64,000 bases of DNA, taken from NCBI RefSeq assembly GCF_051622035.1, contig NC_135362.1, forward strand, positions 27,401,001 through 27,465,000, in the 5' to 3' direction. The stretch is from Arctopsyche grandis (taxonomy: Eukaryota; Arthropoda; Insecta; Trichoptera; Hydropsychidae). Under the pieces are notes generated by a model. It was not told the origin of the DNA. It was given only the letters and a program-made list of their open reading frames with translations, and ran no database searches. The position numbers were made by a program, and so were the translations under genes. Below are positions 24,001 to 34,254 of this stretch, piece by piece (position 1 is the stretch's first letter; each line of letters begins with the position of its first letter).

Positions 24001-27000
24001 AGTCAATGTTAGACAAAGAAAACATCGTCATGGATGGAATTGTAGTATCATCGCCGAACGGTTACCAACAAGTTCCCATTGTGATAGAGACGAGCGAAAC
24101 CGACGGCACTAAACCCGTGAATTCTCTGAATCCCAACAAACTCCGTGTGGACGTGTGCTCTCAGCGCAACTCCACGGCTTCGGCTTACGAAAGTGATATT
24201 TTAGACATTAAGTCGTATATTAGCCAATCGAGGAGCGACGTGTCTCCGTTCGCTCGAAGTAGCAGCTATAGATCCCAATACGGAAGAACTACGCATTGTG
24301 AGGTGCGTTCTTGGTGGCGAATGTTGTCGTTGTCGTGTGAGGATGAAGTTTTTTTGATGATTGGCGTTTGTTCCTTTCAGATATATCATCAGAATCGTGC
24401 TCGCAGTTCGACGATAAGCCACCTGCACGATCTGCCCATGTATTCTTCTAATGTTCCTTCACATATTGTAATTGCCGACGATCAGGTCAGCTTGTGCCCT
24501 TCCGTCAACAGTCGCAAAGACTCGGGCATTCGAAGCAACAGCCGTCGGTCTAGTATACAACAACAGGTTTGTAATGACAACTAGTTATTAATAATAATCA
24601 TAATAATAATAACTTTTTATTCCAGGCAATAGGGAGAATAATGCAATCCCCAACGCCCATATTAATAATACGTATATATTATTTTCTTTTCTGTTATATT
24701 TTTGACCATTGTGGCGCATTAGGAATTCCTGTAATGCTACAATGGTCCAAACTTTAAATAAATAATAAAAACATTATTGAAAAATAGTAAAGAAAAATAA
24801 ATATATAATGATAATAATAATAATAAGTGCAATCAATTACACTGAACAACAAAAAATGACGTTTTTGAGTTACCAGAGCGGAGACTAACCAATCTTTACT
24901 AAGTTTGACCCACTGAATTCGAATATGATAATGATTTTTGTTGGTTAGTGATCGTTTTGCGGTCTTTAACTCAAAATCTAGTATTGATGTGCTCACAGTG
25001 AGTATTGCAATCAATAGTCAGATGTTTTTTCTATTGATTGTGATTTTTTTTTGTTTTAAAATACTTATAATTAATTGTCTAGCGAATTTTAAAAGTCAAA
25101 AATGTATATTTTTTTTACGGATTTTTTCTCCGTGCTATTTTGCGTTTTAATAAAAAAAAATGTGCATTTTCTATTGTGCGTTTTAATAAAAAAAAATATT
25201 GAGTTAAATAAAAAACTGGCCAAATAAACGCAAAATAGGACGGAGAAAAAATCCGTAAAAATAAAACATTTTTGACTTAAAATTCGCTAGACAATTCATT
25301 ATAAGCATTTTAAAACAAAAAAAATCAAAATGTCATCAAAGAGATCCTCCGGCAGCAGGTGTCCCAGGTACTTGACTTCCCTAACGGTTTCAAGATTACG
25401 TCCATCTAAAATAATGTTGATGACGAAATGAGGACCTCGATCGTATCGGAAGATTAATACTATGGATTTACCCGTATTATACCGCATATTATGTTCTGCA
25501 GCATAACTCGAGCAAACTTCCTTGAGGTGATTCAGAGCTGACAGAGAAGGTGCCAAGATCATCATGTCATCCACATGGCTGATGTGGTTACTGCATATTC
25601 CTCGTGTAGCAACCAACTCCAGTCTGTCGAAGGCGATAGGAAAGTTCATCCATGTACAAGTTGAATAAGCCCGAAGACATTGACTTATTCTGTCTAACCC
25701 CGCACTTCAAAGAAGTGGAATCAGAGTGGGCATTCCCCCAGCGTACATGGTTGAACTGATTCTGGTACCAGGATGATAAAAAACTCACGATTTGACTTGG
25801 AGCTCCCCTTTTAAACAGTTTGGAACATAGTAGATCATGATTCACTCGATCGAAGGCCTTGGATAAGTCTAGAAAACAGGCGTATACGGAAGTTTTTCGC
25901 GATGTATAAAATCCACCACCTGTTTTAAAGTGTAGATGGCCATATCCGTCGACGAGTGGCTCTTGAATCCAAATTGTTCATCAGCTGACAAAAGGTAGTT
26001 AAAGGCACTTAATCTGCTACTCAATATCTTCTCTAGAACTCTAGATAAAATGGTAGCTAGAGCAATAGGACGATAGCTGTCAATGGCTAAAGCATCAAGC
26101 TTTGATGACTTGAGGACAGGAACAATAGTCATCCTTGAAAACTCTTCAGGTACATGTTCATGCATAATCATGAAATTGAAGAGCCTTGCGAATATGACGA
26201 AGAAATTCTTGCCACTATGCAGAACATGATCCGTACTGATTCTGTCCCAGCCAGTAGCTTTCCCTCCAGACATTGACCTCAATGCAGTTTCAACTTCATC
26301 GCCAGTTATGACGCAAGTCGAATCCTCCGAGTTAGACATAACCACATCAGCCATATCCATCAAATCTGATCCAGACTCATTGAAATGCTTGCTATATATA
26401 TATTCCTATATGCTCAGTATCTGTGCATTTTCTCAAATTATAGTTTTGAAGAGTTTTATCAAAGACGATACGATCCAAAGATTTAATTATTTCTATCGAA
26501 TATGCAATTATGTCGGAAGGGTTGGGTGGCATCCAAGTTGCAATGTCGCGATGACGATAATTATGAGATGGTCTCGAACGATTCAGACCATTCGCAGCAA
26601 TTATAACAAAAAGTGGGCGATGATATGACCATACTACGTCAGTGTGGACTTTAAAACCTTGAATGGATCCTAAAATTCCTTCAGAAGTGATACAGTGATC
26701 CAACCAGCGTAAGGAGCCGTGTGCGTCATTAACGGTTCCGCGACAATTGGTTCAACGACATAATGTACCCGACAATTGGTACACTGCCAAAATGTACCCG
26801 CGGCAATTGGTTCATTACCAAAATTTTTACGCGACAAAATGTCCACGACATTAACATTCACGCGACAAAATGTTCAAAAGTCCCCAACCGTATCGAAAAT
26901 TTTCGTATTTTAATGGAAAAGTAACTTTTTATTGTATTATATATATCGCGGATTTCGTTGAATTAGTTTAAATGTCAGGGGTTCTCAACCGTATCCAATA

Positions 27001-29628
27001 TTTTCTTATTTAAATTGAAAAATTTACTTTTTATCGTATATATCGCGGATGTTATTAAATTAATATAAAAAAACAGGTGTTCTCAACCGTATCCAACATA
27101 TTATTTAAATTGAAAAAAAAAACTTTTTAATCGTATTGCAGATGTCATTGAATTAGTATCCAATATTTTCTTATTTAAATTGAAAAAATCACTTTTTAAG
27201 CGTATGTACTGCTGATGTCATTGAATTAGTTTATATATCTGGTGTTCTCAACCTGACATCTGCAATACGATGCATTACATTAAAATACGAAAATTTTCGA
27301 TACGGTTAAGGACTTTTGAACATTTTGTCGCGTAAACTTGGTAATGAACCTATTGTCGCGTGTACATTTTGGCAGTGAACCAATTGTCGGGTACATTGTG
27401 CCGTTGAACCAATTGTCGCGGAACCATTACAATAAAATTCGAGCGACTATGATCTTTGATAGCGGCGTTAACAATGCCCAAGCAAGTAGTAAAATCTTAA
27501 AAATGTTCTGGTTTTGCCGTCGGCATATAGGCATTAATAATAACAAATCAATATCACCTTGCTGAAGTTTGATGCAAAGTAATCTCGGATTATGAAGGTC
27601 AATTTAGGAGACTAAACGATTTTTTATACAATATACCACCACCATAGGGACGTCCAACTAAAGGCCCATACCGCTGTCAACTGCAGAATTTATATCTTTT
27701 TATCCCCAATTTAGTCAATATATTTTCACATAATTAAATTTCATATTATTTTTTTTTTTGCTTATATTTGTTTCAAATCCTCATTTCAGATATACATGGT
27801 CAGCCAAACTGCCCTTGGCACATCTCAAGAATTACATCGCCGCGTTTCCGGCTACTACACTTCTAGTCAATCTAGCATACCGAGACCTTCGCTTGGAGCA
27901 GCTTCTAACTACCCTTGCCCATCACATTTAACACTGCGCAAGCAGTCCGACCTGCAGCTGATACAGTGTGTGCAAGACAATGCCAAGTCCCGCTCCAACT
28001 ACTTCGTCAAACCTCCTCTGTCTCCGTTCACTCTGTTCTTCAAATCGCGCGATCTTGAGAACGAGTACCGAAACACGGCTCATCGCACAAACGATCACGA
28101 GATAGACTTTCCTCCGACTCTTGCCAGTGCACACTTCAACACATACCTAGACGTAGTCGTCTCGGCTGTTATATTCTTAATAGTGTCCGCTTCATTGTTT
28201 GCCCTGTATGAACCGACCAGTCTTTGGATTAGTGCTTTCGTTGTATTTATAATATTTCAAATTTTAGCTATTGTATTGTGTTTTCACAAGCACTGGGCGT
28301 TGTCTCAGACGACGATACCGTATGATAAGAATCTGTTGGATAAGTTTTTGTATCATCTGTACGACTGGTATCCGTGGCACGTGTTTGGCGGACTTCTGCT
28401 CAGTCTGCCCGTGCTTTCAGTCCTCGTGAACTTTTCTTGCAACGCCTCCGCTTTGAAGATCGTCAGCGGCGACCAATCATACTACATTTGCTTACTTTGC
28501 ATTGGTCTTATACACTTTTGTAACTTCACTCAGATCAATCTATGGGTTAAGAACACTCTAGTCACGCTGTCGGCGTTTGTTTTCATCTGCATAGCTGTTT
28601 TGTACTGTCCGAGCGCTTTGCCCAACTTGCACGATCAGTACGAGCATGCTAAAGAAGTCAGTTTGGAATACAAACACTTGATGAGTATGTTAAGATTCAC
28701 TTCAGATTTAAACAGTACAATCAACGACAATTTTTCAACATTCAATTCTTCGCACGCCGACAACTCTACCTTCGTACCTCTTATCGACAGCCAACATTGC
28801 ATGTATACAGGTGAAATTTATCTAGATATACTCTTGTTCTTGATTCTTGTTTGGTTTCTGAACCGCGAGTTCGAGATCAGCTACCGCATGAGCTTCTACG
28901 GTAACATAGTCGCCAACAAGGACAAGATCCGTGTGCAGAACATGCGCAATCAAGCCGACTGGCTCTTGCACAACATCATACCGAGGCATGTCGCCGACCA
29001 GATCAAGAGCACGGCCAAGTATTCCGAGAATCACAAAGATGTCGGCATTATATTCGCCAGCATCGTCAACTTCAACGAAATGTACGACGAATCTTACCTA
29101 GGCGGGAAGGAATATCTCCGCGTACTCAACGAACTGATCGGTGACTTTGACGAACTCCTCGAAGAACCCCAGTTTCAGGCCGTCGATAAGATCAAGACCA
29201 TCGGCAGCACGTTCATGGCAGCCAGCGGCCTCAATCCCTACATCCGACAAGAGAGCACCGATCCGTACTCGCACCTATACTGCCTTATGGAGTTTGCCAT
29301 AGAAATGCAGAAGGTCGTCAACAATTTCAACCGAGATCTGCTCGAGTTCAATTTGATCTTGAGGATTGGTTATAACTTCGGCGATGTGACAGCCGGTGTT
29401 ATCGGCACTACCAAACTCTTCTACGATATATGGGGCGATGCTGTGAATATAGCCAGTCGTATGGATTCGACCGGAGTCAACGGGAAGATTCAAGTCGGTG
29501 AAGCTTGTATTCCGATTTTGGATAAGAAGTACGATTTTGAACCGAGGGGTAATGTGTACGTTAAGGGTAAAGACAATATGAATGTGTTCTTATTGCTACG
29601 AAAAAAACCTGACGATGTTTCACTTTAA
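17884..29628 (+). CDS. Ac13E: Membrane adenylyl cyclase, ADCY9/Ac13E type (gene)
   Basis: Makes cAMP from ATP at the plasma membrane downstream of G-protein-coupled receptors. The coding exons (18087-18283, 20439-21448, 21587-21838, 21912-22286, 23902-24302, 24381-24566, 27790-29628) total 4260 nt and predict 1419 residues. Order: Pro-rich N-terminus 1-66; first membrane block about 67-241; C1a catalytic domain about 322-495 with metal Asp334 and Asp378; long C1b linker to about 900; second membrane block about 925-1165; C2 about 1200-1410. C1b is Ser/Asn/Pro-rich. The extracellular loop has N-glycosylation sequons at 1115, 1121, 1126 and 1132. C2 has the ATP-site residues Lys1276, Asp1353, Asn1360 and Arg1364. 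The C1 block [17 protein letters not shown] and [18 protein letters not shown] match the type-9 subfamily. Drosophila Ac13E is the closest fly member known to me. Confidence 0.9.
18087..18283 (+). CDS. Ac13E: Adenylyl cyclase exon 1
   Basis: Start chosen as the first ATG in the frame that continues across the splice: [20 protein letters not shown], then [18 protein letters not shown] and ..FAQTRLRF. The two left-over bases AG join A of exon 2 to make Arg. The donor is GTACAC. It is very GC-rich and Pro-rich. Other open frames on both strands here are GC artefacts. Confidence 0.78.
18905..19204. mobile_element. Foldback element in cyclase intron 1, 300 bp
   Basis: Arms start ACTAGT(C/A) and end with the complement. 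Both arms and the centre are built from (A)AACTGGTCACA(CCC) units, giving direct and inverted subrepeats together. No ORF was seen. Intron 1 otherwise (18284-20438) is AT-rich with a (CCTACT)n tract at 18325-18357. Confidence 0.85.
20439..21448 (+). CDS. Ac13E: Adenylyl cyclase exon 2 (membrane block 1, start of C1a)
   Basis: Acceptor CTCGTTTCAG. It encodes residues 66-402: hydrophobic helices ([40 protein letters not shown]; others), the juxtamembrane helix [20 protein letters not shown], and C1a with ADIVGF (Asp334) and LGDCYYCV (Asp378). It ends with one base before GTAATT. Confidence 0.93.
21587..21838 (+). CDS. Ac13E: Adenylyl cyclase exon 3 (C1a)
   Basis: Continues [20 protein letters not shown], then [20 protein letters not shown] and [17 protein letters not shown], conserved class III cyclase blocks. 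It is 252 nt, phase 1 at both ends. The donor is GTATGC. Confidence 0.93.
21912..22286 (+). CDS. Ac13E: Adenylyl cyclase exon 4 (end of C1a, C1b)
   Basis: Starts [10 protein letters not shown], the last C1a strand, then low-complexity C1b rich in Ser, Pro and Asn ([20 protein letters not shown]) and acidic [10 protein letters not shown]. The exon is phase 1 at both ends. The donor is GTTAGC. Confidence 0.88.
22337..22540 (+). repeat. Half copy of foldback family G in cyclase intron 4
   Basis: TTGCATAGGGATGGGTTCAG to the AGGCACTTAAAGG region matches one arm of the inverted-repeat element at 34330-34740 and the split copy at 33783. It is noncoding. Confidence 0.7.
23902..24302 (+). CDS. Ac13E: Adenylyl cyclase exon 5 (C1b)
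   Basis: Encodes [20 protein letters not shown] onward, basic then Ser-rich, ending [11 protein letters not shown]. The donor GTGCGT opens a 78-nt intron that has no stop in frame. Confidence 0.85.
24381..24566 (+). CDS. Ac13E: Adenylyl cyclase exon 6 (C1b)
   Basis: 62 codons in phase 0 on both sides: [20 protein letters not shown] and ..[21 protein letters not shown] is a basophilic-kinase-like site. The donor is GTTTGT. The exon can be skipped without a frameshift. Confidence 0.83.
24706..24745 (+). ncRNA. LINE 3' hairpin H2
   Basis: CCATTGTG, GC, GCATTAGG.. with TGTAATGCTACAATGG: same design as H1. One stem base is C-to-T, which keeps a G-U pair in RNA. An AAATAAATAATAAA tail follows. 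Only the LINE 3' tip is present, just inside cyclase intron 6. Confidence 0.65.
25040..25330. mobile_element. Foldback element truncating a LINE
   Basis: Arms of about 95 bp around AAACGCAAAATAG and GACGGAGAAAAAATCCGTAA, with the complement at 25100-25140. The left flank 24840-25040 is a dispersed repeat also at 8300. The LINE reading frame runs into this element at about 25335. Confidence 0.75.
25335..27665 (-). pseudogene. CR1/Rex-like LINE (endonuclease-reverse transcriptase), broken and split
   Basis: Minus strand in cyclase intron 6. 27660-27430 holds endonuclease pieces ([10 protein letters not shown]). 26728-26392 holds the endonuclease end ([20 protein letters not shown]). 26363-25869 holds RT fingers ([40 protein letters not shown]). 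25845-25588 holds [22 protein letters not shown]. 25649-25335 holds the active-site block [10 protein letters not shown], with HVDD in place of YADD. Frame changes occur between segments. A 700-bp foldback interrupts it at 26730-27429. It is inactive. Confidence 0.83.
26730..27429. mobile_element. 700-bp foldback inside the LINE, with two classes of internal repeats
   Basis: Long arms TAA(C/T)GGTTCCGCGACAATTGG.. (26730 on) and complement (to 27429). The arms are made of short CGACAA(T/A)-type units of about 15-30 bp (CGACAATTGGTTCA, CGACAAAATGTTCA and variants). The centre 26885-27270 has three to four roughly 125-bp tandem units (TTCTCAACCGTATCCAA, TTATTTAAATTGAAAAA). It is noncoding. Confidence 0.85.
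27790..29628 (+). CDS. Ac13E: Adenylyl cyclase exon 7 (membrane block 2, C2, stop)
   Basis: Acceptor TCATTTCAG. It encodes residues 808-1419 and TAA. It contains a cytoplasmic stretch, hydrophobic helices ([33 protein letters not shown]), a loop with four N-glycosylation sequons, and C2: [30 protein letters not shown] and [14 protein letters not shown]. Leu1250 and Ser1280 occupy the two positions that differ (Tyr, Ala) in forskolin-insensitive mammalian ADCY9. The last third of the gene in a single exon is unusual for a gene otherwise split into short exons. Confidence 0.94.
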   Translation: MYMVSQTALGTSQELHRRVSGYYTSSQSSIPRPSLGAASNYPCPSHLTLRKQSDLQLIQCVQDNAKSRSNYFVKPPLSPFTLFFKSRDLENEYRNTAHRTNDHEIDFPPTLASAHFNTYLDVVVSAVIFLIVSASLFALYEPTSLWISAFVVFIIFQILAIVLCFHKHWALSQTTIPYDKNLLDKFLYHLYDWYPWHVFGGLLLSLPVLSVLVNFSCNASALKIVSGDQSYYICLLCIGLIHFCNFTQINLWVKNTLVTLSAFVFICIAVLYCPSALPNLHDQYEHAKEVSLEYKHLMSMLRFTSDLNSTINDNFSTFNSSHADNSTFVPLIDSQHCMYTGEIYLDILLFLILVWFLNREFEISYRMSFYGNIVANKDKIRVQNMRNQADWLLHNIIPRHVADQIKSTAKYSENHKDVGIIFASIVNFNEMYDESYLGGKEYLRVLNELIGDFDELLEEPQFQAVDKIKTIGSTFMAASGLNPYIRQESTDPYSHLYCLMEFAIEMQKVVNNFNRDLLEFNLILRIGYNFGDVTAGVIGTTKLFYDIWGDAVNIASRMDSTGVNGKIQVGEACIPILDKKYDFEPRGNVYVKGKDNMNVFLLLRKKPDDVSL

Positions 29629-31213
29629 AGTAGTATTACGGTACGTTTACACCGACAGTGTGCACTGACAGCTCTTATAGTAAATAATACAAGTTTGTAT
29701 GGAGTGTAGTAATAATCTTCAAAACACCCTATCCCTCATTAGAATAACAAAACCAATGGATATATATGCAAATACATAAGGTATAAGATATAAGAGAGGA
29801 CTTACTGATTGTAATGTGGGTCTTCGGACGCTTCAAACTTGCTCCGAGTGAGGAAGACCGGTTCACAAAACCACAATGAGGCCAGATATCAGCCGAATAT
29901 GAAACTGTCAGTCATACTGTTTGTGAAAATGTAACTTAAGCAGGGTTGTTCCTCGGATGGTACAATATTTGGAAGCGTGTTGTAATAGTAACTGGCTAAC
30001 CTAATTGAACTGTAGGTTATTATAATTATACTTCACTAAAAAAAAAAAGAAGATATTTCCGATATTGTAAAAAAGAATTAAAAAATATATATGTATGTAT
30101 ATTATATATCCCATTTTAGGATGATCCTGTGTGTAAAATTTTCATTGTGAAACCTTTATAATGCCATAAATATTAATTGTATTAATGTTTTATCACTGTT
30201 ACCATAAAGATATATAATGTTTATTAATCGTACATAAAAAAAAAATGTATTCCCGTACTTTGATGATATATTGCTCCTGTTTCGTATTAAATTAAATTTA
30301 AAAAAAAACTTTAAATGTAACCAAAAATTTTGTGATTCGATAGATAGTTGTGAATTGTTAATTTTAATCAATGAATTGGAAATATTTTATAATTATGTAT
30401 TAACAAAAAAAATTCTATATATATATATATTATTATAATATGAGGTATTTTGACGAAAAGTATTTGAATCAACATATTATATGGAGACTTGTGTTTTTCA
30501 ATATTGTATTTGAAACACATAGTTGTTACGACTTAAAAATCCGAATTTTTGCATTATTACTGTATTAATTTGTAAATATTGTCAATTTTAGCACGTGCAC
30601 ACATATAGATACACTTTGTCGATTTTAATTATTACATTATATATGTGTATATGTAGATTTAAGAAAATCTCATCTACGAAGTTCCTAAAACAATCTGCTC
30701 TAATATTCGATAATAATTTTCTTTTCATTTGAACGGGCAACCCTTCTTCTCTTCTGAAGCTTCTCCTAGACACATTCGCCGACGTTGGGAACTTCATTCA
30801 TGTATTGATACACGGACAATACGATGTTATGCACAGTATTTTCAATTGTAGGATTTTTATATGAAGATTTTTAATTGTTGGGTGTACTTTTGAATACTTC
30901 TCGTGTGTTTTAAATGAATATCAATTGAATATTTTACTATACGTAGCTTTCAAGATGGATTTCGCCTTTTTATACAGAAAGAGTATGACGCTGATACGAT
31001 ATTTTCCCCTCTCGTAATACTATTTCAAAGGACTACTACCTGTCTTTATTTAGATAAGTGCCTTAATCATAAAAAATCCATATATAAATTGATCTTTTTT
31101 TTTTATATATATAAAACAGAGAATATTCACAGGCGTGTCTGTCATTTAGGGTAAAAGTCAAATACGACCAATTATCCGTTTGTAACTTTGAAAGACTTGA
31201 AATTTGATGATCG

Positions 31214-31268
<55 letters not shown>

Positions 31269-31885
31269 CTCTTTTAATACGATGTCTGATATTCTTTACA
31301 CACATATATATATATAAATATCTTAATTAGTAAATTTGATCTCTGATATGGTGCAGCGTGTGTGTGTGTGTATTTTATTTATTTTTTTAATCATCGATGA
31401 TCTATTTTTATTAATGTTATTATTAAGACTAGATATCGACGGATATTAAATGCTTTGAACTCAAACTAATAGATATTTAAAACACAATGCAATGTTTTTC
31501 CTATTGAACCAATCTCTTATGTTATATTTGTTATCTTTTTATCAATGTTTACCTTATTTTTAATGAATTGTGATAATTTTTTTTATCATGTACAAATACG
31601 GCAGTTCGAACGGAAACGTATAGTCCACCTGGATTGTACAGAATGTGGTGGAAACAATTAGGCGATGGGTTACTTTGAAATGAAAGCAAATACAGAGGAT
31701 TCCTCTCATTCGGGTCAAAACATTTTGTCCCGAATAGCCAGCCAGCTCTGATAATCAAAGTTAAAAGATTGCTATTGGTTTCCGTACCTTTGGGATTTGA
31801 ACCGGCTTCTCAATGAAGAGGAATTCAAAAATAGACTACATAAAATAACATTATGCCAAATAATGTCAATGAAATCCACTAATTG
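29629..31885 (+). other. Probable long 3' UTR and downstream DNA, no gene seen
   Basis: AT-rich, with TA tracts at 30416-30432 and 31214-31265 and no conserved reading frame on either strand. The true poly(A) site of the cyclase transcript cannot be placed, because AATAAA-like words are too frequent. Confidence 0.5.
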
Positions 31886-32262
31886 GGTGCCACTTTAGTA
31901 TGCGGTCTACATATATATATTTACGTATGCGATCTACCTTCACGTTTTTACTTTAATATGCGGTCTCACTGTCTCTGTTCCCGCTTGTAACAGTGATACT
32001 GAATAATACCGACCCTAAAAACCTAATCTTAAATTAATAGGGCCAGCCCTAACTTAACCTAACTTAACCTGACCCTTAAATTAATAGGTGTTGGCTGCTA
32101 AGATATGTTTTTTTTTTGTGAAAATATTGATGAAATAAAACTTTTAAAAAATATATGTCTTAGCAGCCAACACCTATTTATTTAAGGGTCAGGTTAGGTT
32201 AGGTTAAGTTAGGGTTGGCCATATAAAAAACTAAAAGGTAGACCGCATACTAAAGCGGCACC
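31886..32262. mobile_element. Foldback element with TTAGG-like tracts in both arms
   Basis: The ends GGTGCCACTTTAGTATGCGG.. and ..CCGCATACTAAAGCGGCACC are inverted. The inner arms carry (C/A)CTTAACCTAACTTAACCTGA and complement, followed by the TAGGTGTTGGCTGCTAAGA block. The centre is AT-rich. It is noncoding. Confidence 0.87.
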
Positions 32263-33782
32263 TACTGATTGTCTATTTGTTTCCGACCCATTTTGTACAA
32301 GAATGATTCAGTTGACCTCTTCTTCCTCACTGTAAAGTCGACGATACGTTTCTCCGGCCGCCGAGTACAAAAATTAACACTGATTATTTTTATATTAGCG
32401 TCATTGTTCCAATTCCTTCCATTGTATAGTTCAATCCGCATACTTGCCTGCTAATAATAAATCTAACCATCTTTACGAACATTCCCTTATTTTAATCGTG
32501 TAATACGTAGATATAGTTTTGGACCACGTTTTACAAACTATGAATTTTTTGGCATGTTTGTAATTTATAGCTAACTTTATACTCCCGTATAATAATGTGA
32601 ACTCTTGTATGTAATATATAAGTATGTATTTTTTTTTTTTTTGTTATTATTGTTTATGAATCATACATATATAGATGGTCTCCTTGTTAACTTTCTGATA
32701 AAGTTGAACATTTCCATTATAACTAAGACTAAAATTATTTAATTATTGTTAGTACGGTTTTATTAATGCGAACATATCCCTATTTGATGTATCAATTTAT
32801 TTAATCTCATGTGTATTGTAAGTAAGCGTTCCGACGGATATCCCACCTTGTATACGGAAGCTGGATGTTTTAAACGAGATAAAATCGACGACGGACCTCC
32901 AATGAGGGGGCCCGATTAACTTTTAGACGTTAGTCGTACTTCCCTTCATACTTTTATACATTTACTATATATTTATGAATTGATATGAAATGTATATGTA
33001 CTTCTTTTTATGTATATATGTACGTGTACACTTGCCAATGTCGCTGAAGAGATTCGGTGATTTTTTATTATTTTTTATGTATATGTGTATAAATATATGT
33101 AAATGTAAAATATGTGTAACTTTTAACTCGAAACTAATGACTGTGCAGTATTTATTGATATTTAACGAAACTGATAATTATCACTGTCAATTTAATTTAT
33201 TGTGATCGATGCTATTTCTAAAATCGGGACCCTACGCCGGAATTCTTTTTATTTTTTGTCTCCGCCTTTTTTGTTTATTTCCTTTGGCAATACTCAAAAC
33301 CAATCATCTTGTCTAAAACTTCTTTTGTAAATTAAGTTTCGCCCAAAATGTACGATCAGAAATTAAATGTGATTTAATTTAAAAAACTGTGTTTTATTTT
33401 ATTTAACATATATCATTCAAGAATTTGAATCTGAAACCATCACGAATTGAAATATTCATTTCAAATTGAAATTATTTCATTTTTTTTTTTATATATCATA
33501 CATCATTTGTTTTATGATATATTATGTAATTTCAAAATGTGTGATTTTTCAGAAGACAATAATAGGTTTGGAAATGATAAATGTATGTACGTAAATTTAT
33601 TTAGTAATCTTCATATAATTTGATGGAATAAAGATTTAGAAATACAATTATCTACAAAAATACTTTTTTTAGATTTTTGCCAAATTTTGAATTATGACAT
33701 TAATAGTGCTTCAAAACAATTCATTGCAGTTTTAATGTACATTTTTATATGTATTATATTTAAAAATTAGCCAATAATAATG

Positions 33783-34250
33783 TTGTATAGGGATGGGTTC
33801 AGGATCCAAATGAAAGGTCAAAGTCGCTTCACAGCATTTATTCAATTTATTTATTTATTTTAACAAAAATCAATTAATCAAGCACACTCGTCTAGCAGAT
33901 TGCTCCAAAGCGACGAGTGTGCTAAAAGATTAAGAAGTACAATAGTAAAAAATATAAGTTAAAAAACAAATTACATATACAAATTAAAAAAGAAAGGATA
34001 ACTAAATAAAACACGAAATCATAATAAAAACATTATTAAAAAACACTTACTCAACCATTCTAAATGGTCGCGACCTCCATAACATAGGAATTGGTGCAGA
34101 TAATGAATAGAGACATGACAAATGTCAATGGCACCATCCAGTGAATTTAAGAAACGGAGGCCGCGAGGAATGGGAGAATATTCAAGTATTCAATGATTCA
34201 AGAGGTCCACAAAGATCCACCACTCACTCCAGAATAATCTGATCTGTCGT
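33783..34250. mobile_element. Foldback-G half copy split by a LINE 3' fragment
   Basis: The family-G arm (TTGTATAGGGATGGGTTCAG) runs to about 33846 and resumes at about 34190 (TATTCAATGATTCAAGAGG). Between them is a minus-strand LINE 3' end: tail ..AAATAAATAAATAAA, hairpin 33882-33922, and coding remnant LRFLNSLDGAIDICHVS. TATTCAA on both sides is the likely target duplication. Confidence 0.7.
33882..33922 (-). ncRNA. LINE 3' hairpin H3
   Basis: Minus-strand stem GCACACTCGTC with GACGAGTGTGC (11 bp), loop GCTTTGGAGCAATCTGCTA. The loop shares TTTGGRGC..YCTG with H4 and H7. An A-rich tail follows downstream on the minus strand. Confidence 0.68.
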
Positions 34251-34254
34251 TATA

